Positions 34,529 to 42,276 of a stretch of 64,000 nt of DNA are shown piece by piece. Position 1 is the stretch's first letter; every line of letters begins with the position of its first letter. This DNA comes from Bradyrhizobium sp. Ash2021. Its GTDB lineage: Bacteria; Pseudomonadota; Alphaproteobacteria; Rhizobiales; Xanthobacteraceae. The notes beneath the pieces were generated by a model that saw nothing but the letters and a program-made list of their open reading frames with translations, did not search any database and was not told where the DNA came from. The DNA is taken from NCBI RefSeq assembly GCF_031202265.1, contig NZ_CP100604.1:2896501-2960500 (forward strand), given 5' to 3'. The translations under genes and the position numbers were made by a program.

Positions 34529-35945
34529 GAGCTATGGCCCAAAGTTGGTGACGGCGTGAATCGGGAAGGCGGCATATCGTGGGGGTGTTCAACGCCTCCA
34601 CTTCTCCACCAAAGGAGCGATATGCCGTGTCTAAGGATACCGTCGTAAAACTGATTCAGCCAGGAACTTTCAGCGACCAACTCACCGACATTTTGCGCGA
34701 TGGGGCGCGTGCCCTTCTCGCCCAGGCGGTGGAGGCCGAGGTCGCCGGGTTTCTTTCCAAGCATGCCGATTTGAAGACCGAGGATGGCCACCAACGCGTG
34801 GTGCGCCACGGTCATCTGCCCGAGCGCGAGGTGATGACGGGCATCGGCGCGGTCCCGGTGCGCCAGCCCCGCGTGCGCGATCGCGAGGCCGCAGCCGGCG
34901 ATCCCCGCCGCATCCGCTTCTCGCCATCGATCTTGCCGCCCTATATGCGCCGCTCGAAGTCGATCGAGACGCTGCTACCGATCCTCTACCTGAAGGGCAT
35001 CTCGACCGGCGATTTCTCGGACGCTCTGGCGGCCTTGCTCGGCAAGGATGCGCCCGGCCTCTCGGCCAGCGCCATCGGCCGCCTGAAGGACGGCTGGCAG
35101 GATGATCATGCCCAGTGGCGCAAGCGTGATTTGTCGGGCAAGCGCTACGTGTACGTCTGGGCGGACGGCATCCACCTCGAGGCGCGGCTGGAAGATGAAA
35201 AGCAGTGCATCCTGGTGCTGATCGGCGCGACGCCCGAGGGCAAGAAAGAGCTCGTCGGGTTCACCGATGGCGCTCGGGAAAGTGCGCAGGATTGGCGCGA
35301 TCTGCTGCTGGATCTGAAGCGATGCGGGCTCGATGCCCGGCCCGAGCTGATGATCGCCGACGGCGCGCTCGGCTTCTGGAAAGCGGCCGGCGAGGTCTGG
35401 CCGAAAGCACGCGAGCAGCGCTGTTGGGTGCACAAGACGGCGAACGTGCTGGGCAAATTACCCAAGAGTGTGCAACCAAAGGCCAAGCGGGCGCTGCAGG
35501 AAATCTGGATGGCCGAGACCAAGGCCAATGCCGAAGTCGCCTTCGACGCCTTCATCGAAAGCTACACGCCGAAATACCAGAAGGCCGTCGATTGTCTGAC
35601 GAAGGATCGCGACCTGCTGCTCGCCTTCTACGACTTCCCGGCCGAGCATTGGAAGCACCTGCGCACCACCAACCCGATTGAAAGCACTTTCGCGACCGTC
35701 CGCCACCGCACGATCCGATCGAAAGGCTGCCTCTCAAACAAGACCGCTCTCGCCATGGTATTCAAGCTGGTCGAAGGGGCGCAACGATCCTGGCGACGGC
35801 TCGACGGACATGCACACTTGCCAAAGATCATTCTCGGTGTGAAATTCACCGACGGGATCGAGGTCACCGCCAAGCTGGCCGCCCCTCAGCCCGCAACCGC
35901 CGCCGCCTGACTGATCAGGCCGTCACCAAAAATTGGCGATAGCTC
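34529..35945 (+). mobile_element. IS256-family element, copy 2
   Basis: 1417 bp, inverted repeats GAGCTATGGCCCAAAGTTGG and, from the right, GAGCTATCGCCAATTTTTGG. Flanked by the duplication CCTCGTGTTG (34519-34528 and 35946-35955; 9 or 10 bp). Inverted relative to copy 1 about 5 kb away. Confidence 0.94.
34627..35910 (+). CDS. IS256-family (mutator) transposase, copy 2
   Basis: GTG start at 34627 after AAGGAG, giving 427 residues parallel to copy 1. Core motifs: YVWADGIHLEARLEDEKQCI, LMIADGALGFWKAAGEVWPK, CWVHKTANVL and TTNPIESTFATVRHRT. Differences from copy 1 are spread over the whole length, so this is not a recent duplicate of it. The protein looks intact. An ATG at 34579 would add 16 residues. 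Confidence 0.94.
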   Translation: MSKDTVVKLIQPGTFSDQLTDILRDGARALLAQAVEAEVAGFLSKHADLKTEDGHQRVVRHGHLPEREVMTGIGAVPVRQPRVRDREAAAGDPRRIRFSPSILPPYMRRSKSIETLLPILYLKGISTGDFSDALAALLGKDAPGLSASAIGRLKDGWQDDHAQWRKRDLSGKRYVYVWADGIHLEARLEDEKQCILVLIGATPEGKKELVGFTDGARESAQDWRDLLLDLKRCGLDARPELMIADGALGFWKAAGEVWPKAREQRCWVHKTANVLGKLPKSVQPKAKRALQEIWMAETKANAEVAFDAFIESYTPKYQKAVDCLTKDRDLLLAFYDFPAEHWKHLRTTNPIESTFATVRHRTIRSKGCLSNKTALAMVFKLVEGAQRSWRRLDGHAHLPKIILGVKFTDGIEVTAKLAAPQPATAAA

Positions 35946-36229
35946 CCTCGTGTTGGGGCATTTGCCACACAGCCCTGGGAGAACGGCCCCCCTTGCGAAC
36001 CTGCGCTACGTTATTGATCCATCGCGTGTCGCGAACCGACCTGGCGGTCCGCTGCTGCCACGCAACAAATCCGGATCGGTATCGGTGCGGACGCGACTCC
36101 CCTCGAAGAGGTCGGGCTGAAAATGCCGTCAGTCCGACTTCTTTTATGGTGTGGTTCACCGGTCGGCGACACGCAACAACTTTGCCGCGAAAGCCTCTAT
36201 CATCTCATCGTTGAGATCTGACGACCGCT

Positions 36230-36659
36230 TCATTCAGCTTGCATCCGGCTGTGCGTGGCGAGGTCGATCGACTTTGTGATCGGCGAATAGCAGACGGCAT
36301 TTTCTCGACACCCTTGATGGGTGACCAGTATTTCTCCGGACTCCGACAGATCCTCGCCATCGACGTACGCTTTGGCTTCGCGATGATAAATCTCGGGCGG
36401 GCCAAGCGTCGGATCGTCATGTCTCCGCGCGCGGTGCTGACTTTCAAGGGTTTTCCGTCGAGTGTCGCAGAAACCTTGTCGCGATAAAGGAAGTAGCCAG
36501 GAGCGACCGACCAGCGGAGCTCAAGCCTGTCCTTTTCGTCCAATAGGACGCTGAGCCGGAAGGGTTGGTTTGCCGGCTTCACATTTGCGAGAGCGGCCAC
36601 CGCCGTCAGCGGGTAGACAGAACCAATGTAACAAATCTGATCAAGCGCACGTACTTCAT
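36230..36659 (-). pseudogene. DsbD N-terminal-domain protein, two frameshifts
   Basis: ATG at 36659 follows AGGAG and starts a signal peptide (MKYVRLIRFVTLVLST). A shift near 36612 is needed to continue PLTAVAALANVKPANQPFRL, LELRWSVAPGYFLYRDKVSA and DGKPLKVSTARGDMT. A second single-base shift near 36418 continues DPTLGPPEIYHREAKAYVDG, LVTHQGCRENAVCYSPITKS to a stop at 36230. The VAPGYFLYRDK and GCxxxxVCYxP motifs with two Cys mark the DsbD alpha domain. The gene would make a stand-alone periplasmic thiol carrier. It is divergent from the two-component operon and shares its CTTAAG box. Confidence 0.8.
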
Positions 36660-36702
36660 AAGGCACTCCTGTGAGCCGCGAATGTTGGTTTGCCGGGGGC
36701 CC

Positions 36703-36719
36703 CTTAAGGTAGCCTTAAG
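36703..36719. promoter_or_regulatory. Tandem CTTAAG box (11-bp period), site 5, divergent
   Basis: CTTAAG at 36703-36708 and 36714-36719. It lies 39 bp before the response regulator start (36759) and 43 bp from the DsbD-N start (36659) on the other strand, so it can serve both directions. Confidence 0.75.
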
Positions 36720-36758
36720 CTTGGGTTGGGAGATCAAGCCCTTACCGAGGGTCTATCG

Positions 36759-37424
36759 ATGCGCATTCTAGTTGTTGAAGACGACCCCGTCCTGTCCGAC
36801 GGGCTTCGGGTCGGTTTGAGTTTGTTCGGAGCGACGCTGGATAGCGTCTCGAGCTGTGCAGACGGGCGCGCCGCGCTGGCTCTGACCGAATTCGATGCGC
36901 TCGTTCTCGACTTGGGGTTGCCAGATGGCTGTGGGCTCGATCTGCTGCGAGAACTACGCGCACGCGGCGACCGGACACCGGTCCTTCTGCTGACCGCGCT
37001 CGACGAGGTTACCGATCGCATCAAAGGATTGGATGCGGGTGCGGATGACTACCTCGGCAAACCGTTCGATCTCGACGAATTGGGCGCTCGCGTACGGGCG
37101 ATAAGCAGGCGTCAGTCAGGCCGCGCGTCGCCGCTTTTGTCTTGCAGCGGAATTGTGCTTGATCCCGCTCAGATCTCCGTGACAAAGAACGGTGAGTCCG
37201 TCAGCCTTTCGCGCCGAGAGTTTGGGGTTCTCGCCGCGCTTATGGATCGTCCCGGCACAATCCGGTCAAAGGACAAGCTGGAGGAACGCCTGTATGGATG
37301 GCAGGAAGAAATAGAGAGCAACACCGTCGAGGTGCACATCCATAACTTGCGCGCAAAACTTGGCAGGCACGTGATCGAAACCGTGCGCGGTTTGGGATAC
37401 CGAATGAGGGTAGGCGCATCGTGA
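36759..37424 (+). CDS. OmpR/PhoB-family response regulator
   Basis: ATG at 36759 with GAGGG upstream gives 221 residues. The receiver has the acidic pair (VEDDPVLSDG), phosphoacceptor Asp51 (LVLDLGLPDG), the switch Thr (LLLTALDE) and the Lys in YLGKPFDLDE. The C-terminal winged helix has VSLSRREFGVLAALMDRPGT and SNTVEVHIHNLRAKLG. It overlaps the kinase start by 4 bp. OmpR-type regulators bind tandem half-sites about 11 bp apart, matching the CTTAAG boxes here. Autoregulation is likely (inference). Confidence 0.95.
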   Translation: MRILVVEDDPVLSDGLRVGLSLFGATLDSVSSCADGRAALALTEFDALVLDLGLPDGCGLDLLRELRARGDRTPVLLLTALDEVTDRIKGLDAGADDYLGKPFDLDELGARVRAISRRQSGRASPLLSCSGIVLDPAQISVTKNGESVSLSRREFGVLAALMDRPGTIRSKDKLEERLYGWQEEIESNTVEVHIHNLRAKLGRHVIETVRGLGYRMRVGAS

Positions 37425-38854
37425 GTTCCCTAAGGACAAGGCTTTTCATCATTCTGGTCACTGCGACCAGTTTGATCTGGTTGTTTGCCATCGGCTGGAT
37501 CTCCGTCGAAACCAAACACGAAGTCGAGAACGTTCTCGATTCCCGCCTGGAGGAGGCAGCCCGGATGGTGTCCTCCCTTGTCACAAGCAACAACATTGCA
37601 AGTCCATCCGAGGACTCGGACTCTCCCCACATCTTGGCAGTACCCAACTACGAGCGGCAGTTATCCTGTCAGATTTGGTCGCTGGACGGCCGGCTTGTCG
37701 CACGGACGCGCGGCGCTCCGGACACGAGCTTGAGCGATAGCAAAGCGGGTTTCTCGGAGCGTTTGATCAACGGCGACACATGGCGCGTTTTCACGATGGA
37801 AGTTGCAGGAAAAGGGATACGTGTACTCGTCGGCGACAGGCTGGGAATCAGGGAGCAACTCCTCGCCGACCTTATCAAGGGACTGCTGGCCCCGATGGCT
37901 CTCATCATTCCCCTCTTGGGCTTTCTTATCTGGGCGAGCCTCAATCGCGGGCTAAGACCATTGCGTTCGATGGCCTTTGAGCTTCAAGGCAGAAACGCCG
38001 ATGACATGAGTCCGATAGAGTCCGACAGGGTTCCTACGGAAATTCGCCCCGTCGTCGCGTCGCTTAATGGACTGTTCTCGAAGGTTGAAAGCGCCCGCCA
38101 GCACGAACGTGAGATTACGGCCTTTGCCGCGCACGAGCTTCGTACGCCGCTCGCCGGCTTGCGAACGCAAGCTCAAATCGCGATTGCAACGGCAGATCCC
38201 ACCACGCGTGACACGGCGCTCAACCAAATCCTCGTTGCCGTTGACCGTACCACGCGCCTGGTTCGTCAGCTACTTTCGATCGCAAAACTGGATGCCTCGG
38301 ACAACGTGAGAAGGGATGGATATCTAAATGTGGGAGCTGCTGTCGAGGAGATTGTCGACATGCAGCCCATCCGGGACCATCGCATTCATGTGGTCGTGGA
38401 TCCGGCGCTGGCCGAAACATTCTTCACCGCAAACTACGAGCTTCTCGTCCTTGCACTACGCAATCTGCACGAAAATGCCGTTCATCACATGCCCAGCGGT
38501 GGCACCGTCCGATGGCACGTGAAGCACGACGTACAAAACACGATCGTTTCGATAGAAGACGAGGGTCCTGGAATTCCGGAAGAGGAACTTCCTCTGGTCA
38601 CCAGTCGCTTTTTTCGGGGGCGGCACAAAAGCGCGTCGGGGAGCGGGTTGGGGCTCGCAATCGTCGAACTTGCGTTGCGTGCGAACGGTGCCAGCCTGAA
38701 TCTAGCCAATAGGACAGACCGCTTGGGTTTGCGCGCAGAGATCATCTGGCCGGCACGCAGTGGATACTTTCGATCCATCCCCACAGGCACATCGGAGCGG
38801 GAACGGAGCCGGGACATACAGCTGCTTCCGTTGAGGGGGGTCGGCGCGCATTGA
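37421..38854 (+). CDS. Sensor histidine kinase (QseC/PmrB-like)
   Basis: GTG start overlapping the regulator stop (GTGA) gives 477 residues. Membrane spans near residues 7-28 and 150-172 enclose a periplasmic sensor of about 120 residues. The H box is FAAHELRTPLAGLRTQ with His238; the N box NLHENAVHHMPSG, G1 DEGPGIPEE and G2 GSGLGLAIVELALRANG are intact. It presumably phosphorylates the response regulator at 36759. The signal is unknown; a regulon with DsbD-N, DoxX and an ECF sigma factor suggests envelope, redox or metal stress. Confidence 0.95.
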   Translation: MSSLRTRLFIILVTATSLIWLFAIGWISVETKHEVENVLDSRLEEAARMVSSLVTSNNIASPSEDSDSPHILAVPNYERQLSCQIWSLDGRLVARTRGAPDTSLSDSKAGFSERLINGDTWRVFTMEVAGKGIRVLVGDRLGIREQLLADLIKGLLAPMALIIPLLGFLIWASLNRGLRPLRSMAFELQGRNADDMSPIESDRVPTEIRPVVASLNGLFSKVESARQHEREITAFAAHELRTPLAGLRTQAQIAIATADPTTRDTALNQILVAVDRTTRLVRQLLSIAKLDASDNVRRDGYLNVGAAVEEIVDMQPIRDHRIHVVVDPALAETFFTANYELLVLALRNLHENAVHHMPSGGTVRWHVKHDVQNTIVSIEDEGPGIPEEELPLVTSRFFRGRHKSASGSGLGLAIVELALRANGASLNLANRTDRLGLRAEIIWPARSGYFRSIPTGTSERERSRDIQLLPLRGVGAH

Positions 38855-38886
38855 AGCATGCGATCAAAATGCCCTTGGAGATTGCG

Positions 38887-39015
38887 ATGAAAACCGAGGA
38901 ATTAGTTAGAGCCTTGGCGTTGGACTCGATCTTACCGCGAAAATTGAATGCAGCTGTAGGCATAGCCGCAGCAGTTGGTACAGGCCTCGCGGTGATGCTG
39001 TTCTTCGTGGAATAG
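38887..39015 (+). pseudogene. Truncated NrsF (DUF1109) anti-sigma factor
   Basis: ATG at 38887, ten bases after GGAG, encodes 42 residues: MKTEELVRALALDSILPRKL, then NAAVGIAAAVGTGLAVMLFF and VE before TAG. The start MKT-(D/E)-(D/E)-L-(I/V)-R-x-L-A-x-D and first membrane span match NrsF anti-sigma factors, which normally have about 210 residues and six spans. Only the N-terminus remains. The intact protein would hold an ECF sigma factor at the membrane. Whether the short form still binds sigma is open, since the N-terminal tail is the sigma-contacting part in the family, as far as I recall. Confidence 0.65.
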
Positions 39016-39162
39016 AGTTTCGCCCAGCGATTGAAAGGTTCTTCTGAATTCATCGATCGCAAAAGGGGTGTGTCGTTACACGAGGCAGCATCACCCGCCT
39101 CAGTGAGTTCGTTTCGAAAACTCTAATAAATTCGGACGAGCATTGGGATTAGCAGGTGTTCC

Positions 39163-39261
39163 ATGCGAAATCATGACTTCGTATCGGACGGATTTCTGGT
39201 CGTAACCGCGGCGGCCCTCGTGCTCTTGTGTTCGAGCTTGCTCGCCCTCGCTTTCGCCTGA
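39163..39261 (+). CDS. Possible 32-residue single-span membrane peptide
   Basis: ATG at 39163 (CAGG upstream) encodes MRNHDFVSDGFLVVTAAALV and then LLCSSLLALAFA, one hydrophobic span after a short polar head. The size and layout match small membrane proteins. The ribosome site is modest, and no family is known. It lies downstream of the kinase and NrsF fragment on the same strand. Confidence 0.4.
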   Translation: MRNHDFVSDGFLVVTAAALVLLCSSLLALAFA

Positions 39262-39471
39262 CAAGACCGGTCTTAGGCGCGCGCCTATGCGGCGACGTAC
39301 CTCCATCTCTACTCTCGGCGGGGCGGTCACGTCGCCTCTTATTACAACACGCGGACAGCAGCCACATATTCCGGTCAGATTGCCGACAACGTCCCTTGTC
39401 TCACCCTATCAACAGGGGGCCGCCTTGCCTCGGATTCCGCAGGCCTGAATCCGCTGATAGGAGATCAAATC

Positions 39472-39726
39472 ATGGAAACACAGCTTTCTCGTTCGAAATT
39501 CCTGCGCCTTGTCGCGGCATTCGGTGTCTCACATGGACTACGCGGCGGCCGCGCGCTACGTCGATGTCTATATGGAAGCTATTCGCTGGGACAACGCCGC
39601 CAAACTGTACGAGCAATATGGCCGGGACTTAGAGCGCAGGCGGTAGCTCTGCCAGATCATGCGTGCCGTGACCAACTTCCGCTAATGGCGCCAAGCGGCC
39701 GTTCGTACGCACGCAGCATCTCGTGA
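39472..39726 (+). CDS. Possible small frame, perhaps frameshifted
   Basis: ATG at 39472 follows GGAGATCAAATC and begins METQLSRSKFLRLVAAFGVS. A second short frame starts at 39533 (MDYAAAARYVDVYMEAIRWD, then NAAKLYEQYGRDLERRR, stop 39646) and looks more protein-like than the continuation of the first. They may be two halves of one gene split by a shift. No family recognised. Confidence 0.3.
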   Translation: METQLSRSKFLRLVAAFGVSHGLRGGRALRRCLYGSYSLGQRRQTVRAIWPGLRAQAVALPDHACRDQLPLMAPSGRSYARSIS

Positions 39727-40100
39727 CTGAGAGGGCGCGAGTTGAGAGCGAGCCTATCAGTTTTGGAATCAGAGTCGGGGAGCGGCGCTTTTTGCAGGTT
39801 AATTCCGTGTTCTTGGTACTTTGGTTCCCTGTTCTTCCGAAAGAAATTCCCTGTTAGTTTCGTGGGAATTTCACGAAAAGACGTTGCAGTATAGCCGTTT
39901 CTTGCCCCGAAGCTGGATCTCGGGGCCCTGAAATCGCGAAATTCCCTGTTAGCAGGGAATTCGCCTGGAGACGGGTGCGATTAGCACTGCGTCGCCAGCC
40001 AGGCATTGCCGCTGTCAGAGAAAAGGTCCCTGATCCTCGCAGAATGGCCCGCCACTGGCGCGCTTTTGCGAATCGCACGGATCTTAGGCAGCCTCTCGTA
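39727..40100. other. Intergenic stretch with repeated TTCCCTGTT motifs
   Basis: About 370 bp without a gene. The motif TTCC(C/G)TGTT occurs four times between 39804 and 39950, ending in the palindrome at 39940-39961. Such stretches are, as far as I recall, common relics in Bradyrhizobium genomes. Confidence 0.45.
39940..39961. repeat. Palindrome AATTCCCTG-TTAG-CAGGGAATT
   Basis: Perfect 9-bp arms with a 4-base loop, within a cluster of TTCCCTGTT repeats. Role unknown. Confidence 0.6.
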
Positions 40101-41309
40101 TCAGGCAGCCTTGGAGAGTTGTCCGTGCGGATCGATGACGAACTTGTTCGCGACGCCGGCGTCGAAGTTCTTGTAGCCGTCCGGGGCCTGCTCAAGACCA
40201 ATCACCTTGACATTGACGATCTCAGCAATGGGCAGTCTGTCCCAAAGGATCGCCTGCATGAGCTGCCGATTGTATTTCAGAACCGGCGTCTGGCCGGTAT
40301 GAAGGGCATGGGACTTTGCCCAGCCTAGCCCGAGGCGCAGGCTGAGATTGCCGTGCCTGGCGGCTTGTTCTTGCGCGCCCGGATCGTCCGTTACGTACAG
40401 GCCGGGAATGCCGATCGCGCCGGCTGCCCGCGTGATCTCCATCAGGCTGTTGAGCACGACAGCAGGCGCTTCGACGGTCTTTCCGTCTGCTCCCTGCGCC
40501 TTTGCTTCGAAGCCGACGCAGTCGATCGCGCAATCGACCTCTGGAACGCCGAGCACGTCGGCGACGAGTTCGCCCAGGCGATCATGCTTGGTGAGGTCGA
40601 TCGGCTCGAAGCCGACTTTCCTGGCGTGGGCGAGCCGCTCCTGGTTCATGTCTCCGATCAGCACGGCTGCTGCGCCCAGGATGCGCGCGGACGCTGCGGC
40701 CGCGAGGCCGACCGGCCCGGCGCCCGCGACATAGACCGTCGATCCGACGCCGACCTTGGCGGTGACCGCTCCGTGGAATCCGGTCGGCAGAATATCGGAC
40801 AGGCAGGTCAGATCGCGGATTTTTTCCATTGCCCGCGCCTTGTCCGGAAACTTGAGCAGGTTGAAATCCGCGTAGGGCACCATCACATAGTCGGCTTGGC
40901 CGCCGATCCATCCGCCCATATCGACATATCCATAAGCGCCTCCGGCACGATCGGAGTTGACGTGAAGGCAGATGCCTGTGTCACCCTCTCGACAAGTCCG
41001 GCAGCGGCCGCATGCGACGTTGAAAGGGACCGACACAAGATCGCCGATCTCAAGATACTCGACGTCCCGACCCCTCTCGATCACTTCGCCGGTAATCTCA
41101 TGTCCGAGCACCATGCCGGCCGGCGCAGTCGTGCGGCCCCGAACCATGTGCTGGTCGGAGCCGCAGATGTTTGTGGTTACCACCTTGAGAATGACGCCGT
41201 GATCGATCGTTTTTCCCGCCGGATTGCGAAAGGTTGGAAAGTCGATCTTCTGAACTTCGACGTGGCCGGGTTTGAGGTAGACAACGCCGCGGTTGGAATT
41301 GGAGGCCAT
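40101..41309 (-). CDS. fdhA: Glutathione-independent formaldehyde dehydrogenase (zinc ADH family)
   Basis: A 402-residue zinc-dependent medium-chain dehydrogenase. The catalytic zinc ligands lie in NICGSDQHM (Cys49) and GHEITGEV; the structural zinc lobe has four Cys in CGRCRTCREGDTGIC. The NAD-binding motif is VYVAGAGPVGLAAAASARIL. The length, and segments such as YGYVDMGGWIGGQADYVMVP, match the Pseudomonas putida FdhA dismutase type, which oxidises formaldehyde with bound NAD. AAAGGAG precedes the start. It follows an HD-domain gene on the same strand by 58 bp. Confidence 0.92.
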   Translation of the reverse strand: MASNSNRGVVYLKPGHVEVQKIDFPTFRNPAGKTIDHGVILKVVTTNICGSDQHMVRGRTTAPAGMVLGHEITGEVIERGRDVEYLEIGDLVSVPFNVACGRCRTCREGDTGICLHVNSDRAGGAYGYVDMGGWIGGQADYVMVPYADFNLLKFPDKARAMEKIRDLTCLSDILPTGFHGAVTAKVGVGSTVYVAGAGPVGLAAAASARILGAAAVLIGDMNQERLAHARKVGFEPIDLTKHDRLGELVADVLGVPEVDCAIDCVGFEAKAQGADGKTVEAPAVVLNSLMEITRAAGAIGIPGLYVTDDPGAQEQAARHGNLSLRLGLGWAKSHALHTGQTPVLKYNRQLMQAILWDRLPIAEIVNVKVIGLEQAPDGYKNFDAGVANKFVIDPHGQLSKAA

Positions 41310-41367
41310 CTCAATCTCCTTTGGGTTTCACTCTGGACCGTCGAGTCCGGGTCGAATTCGCGGACCG

Positions 41368-42027
41368 TCAAGCCCTCCAGGCCGATCTACGAATCACGCT
41401 GCAGAAATTGCCGCGCCTGAAAGCGGCATCCTTGTCCGCGAGCACGTCGGCCTTGACGTTGCCGAATGTCGTTTCGGGCTTGTGTTTGATGCCGTCGTAG
41501 AACGCTTGAATGATGTCTTCCTTGAAGTGTTCGGTGCGCGGATGCGCGCGGACGACCGCTTCACGTTCAGCGTCGCTGTATTCGGCATAGGCCAGCCCCA
41601 GCACATCCATCTCGACTCCGGCCGTCACCAGGGCGACGACGGGGTGCATGTGCTGCGGGATGCCCGGCGTCGTGTGCAGAGCGATCGCGGTCCAGACTGT
41701 ATCGATGTCGCGCTGCGCAACCCCGTGGCTGCGGAGGAAATCGCGGGCGGCGTTTGCGCCGTCGACTTCGAAGCGTTCATGGGCGCTGCAGTGCGCAGGC
41801 GTCAGGCCCATGTCGTGAAACATGGCACCCGCATAGAGAAGTTCGCGATCGAACTTCAGCGAGCGACGCTTTCCGGCAAGCGCACCCCAGTAGTAGACAC
41901 GACTCGAATGGTGAAACAGCAGTGCGGACTCGGTATCCCGGACGAGCTCTGTGATCTCACGGGCGAGGCTACTGTCGGGAATCTGGATTCCTTCGACTGC
42001 GAACGTCTTCTCAGCCGCCAGCGTCAT
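41368..42027 (-). CDS. HD-domain protein (cyanamide hydratase-like)
   Basis: Start at 42027 follows GGAGAAGCGAA and gives 219 residues; the frame to 42069 has no ribosome site. The HD metal-site motifs are FHHSSRVYYWG, AGAMFHDMGLTPAHC and IALHTTPGIPQHMHP. The layout resembles fungal and bacterial cyanamide hydratase-like HD proteins, which hydrate small nitriles, but the true substrate is unknown. Co-orientation with fdhA suggests a shared small-molecule detoxification unit. Confidence 0.85.
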   Translation of the reverse strand: MTLAAEKTFAVEGIQIPDSSLAREITELVRDTESALLFHHSSRVYYWGALAGKRRSLKFDRELLYAGAMFHDMGLTPAHCSAHERFEVDGANAARDFLRSHGVAQRDIDTVWTAIALHTTPGIPQHMHPVVALVTAGVEMDVLGLAYAEYSDAEREAVVRAHPRTEHFKEDIIQAFYDGIKHKPETTFGNVKADVLADKDAAFRRGNFCSVIRRSAWRA

Positions 42028-42276
42028 TTCGCTTCTCCTGTTGTGCAAGCCCGCGATGCCCGTGCACAAGCAGCATGATACGCCGCGCCGGAAGGATCGA
42101 TTAAAAAGGGATTTAATATTCTTACGTCTTCGTCATCGCTATTGTTGATCCGCAAGATCGGCGACGTACGTTCAAACCGTCGCTATCGCGCCACTGATCA
42201 TAAATGCCTTCGGCGGGCCGAATGGTCCGCAAGCTGCTTGCAATCACGACTGATTGAAAAAGAGTTGTCATAGCTC

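Larger units (their letters stand above)
34351..36017 (+). pseudogene. Small secreted protein gene interrupted by IS256
   Basis: The 5' part from the ATG at 34351 (GGAGA upstream) encodes MTKLKLLSAALIATAMITTP, a signal peptide, then RHLVEDANASVTSGARN and CHLAPRVG. The 3' part after the IS continues PRVGAFATQPWENGPPCEPA and LRY to a stop at 36017. Removing the IS and one repeat rejoins the frame through APRVGAFATQPW. The intact product would be about 87 residues with two Cys, periplasmic. Function unknown. Confidence 0.85.

Noticed and set aside
39804..39961. CRISPR-like array from repeated TTCCCTGTT
   Set aside because: Repeats are short, irregularly spaced and imperfect; no cas genes are present.
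40353..41420. 355-residue plus-strand open frame
   Set aside because: Antisense shadow of fdhA; no motif, and fdhA is clearly the gene.
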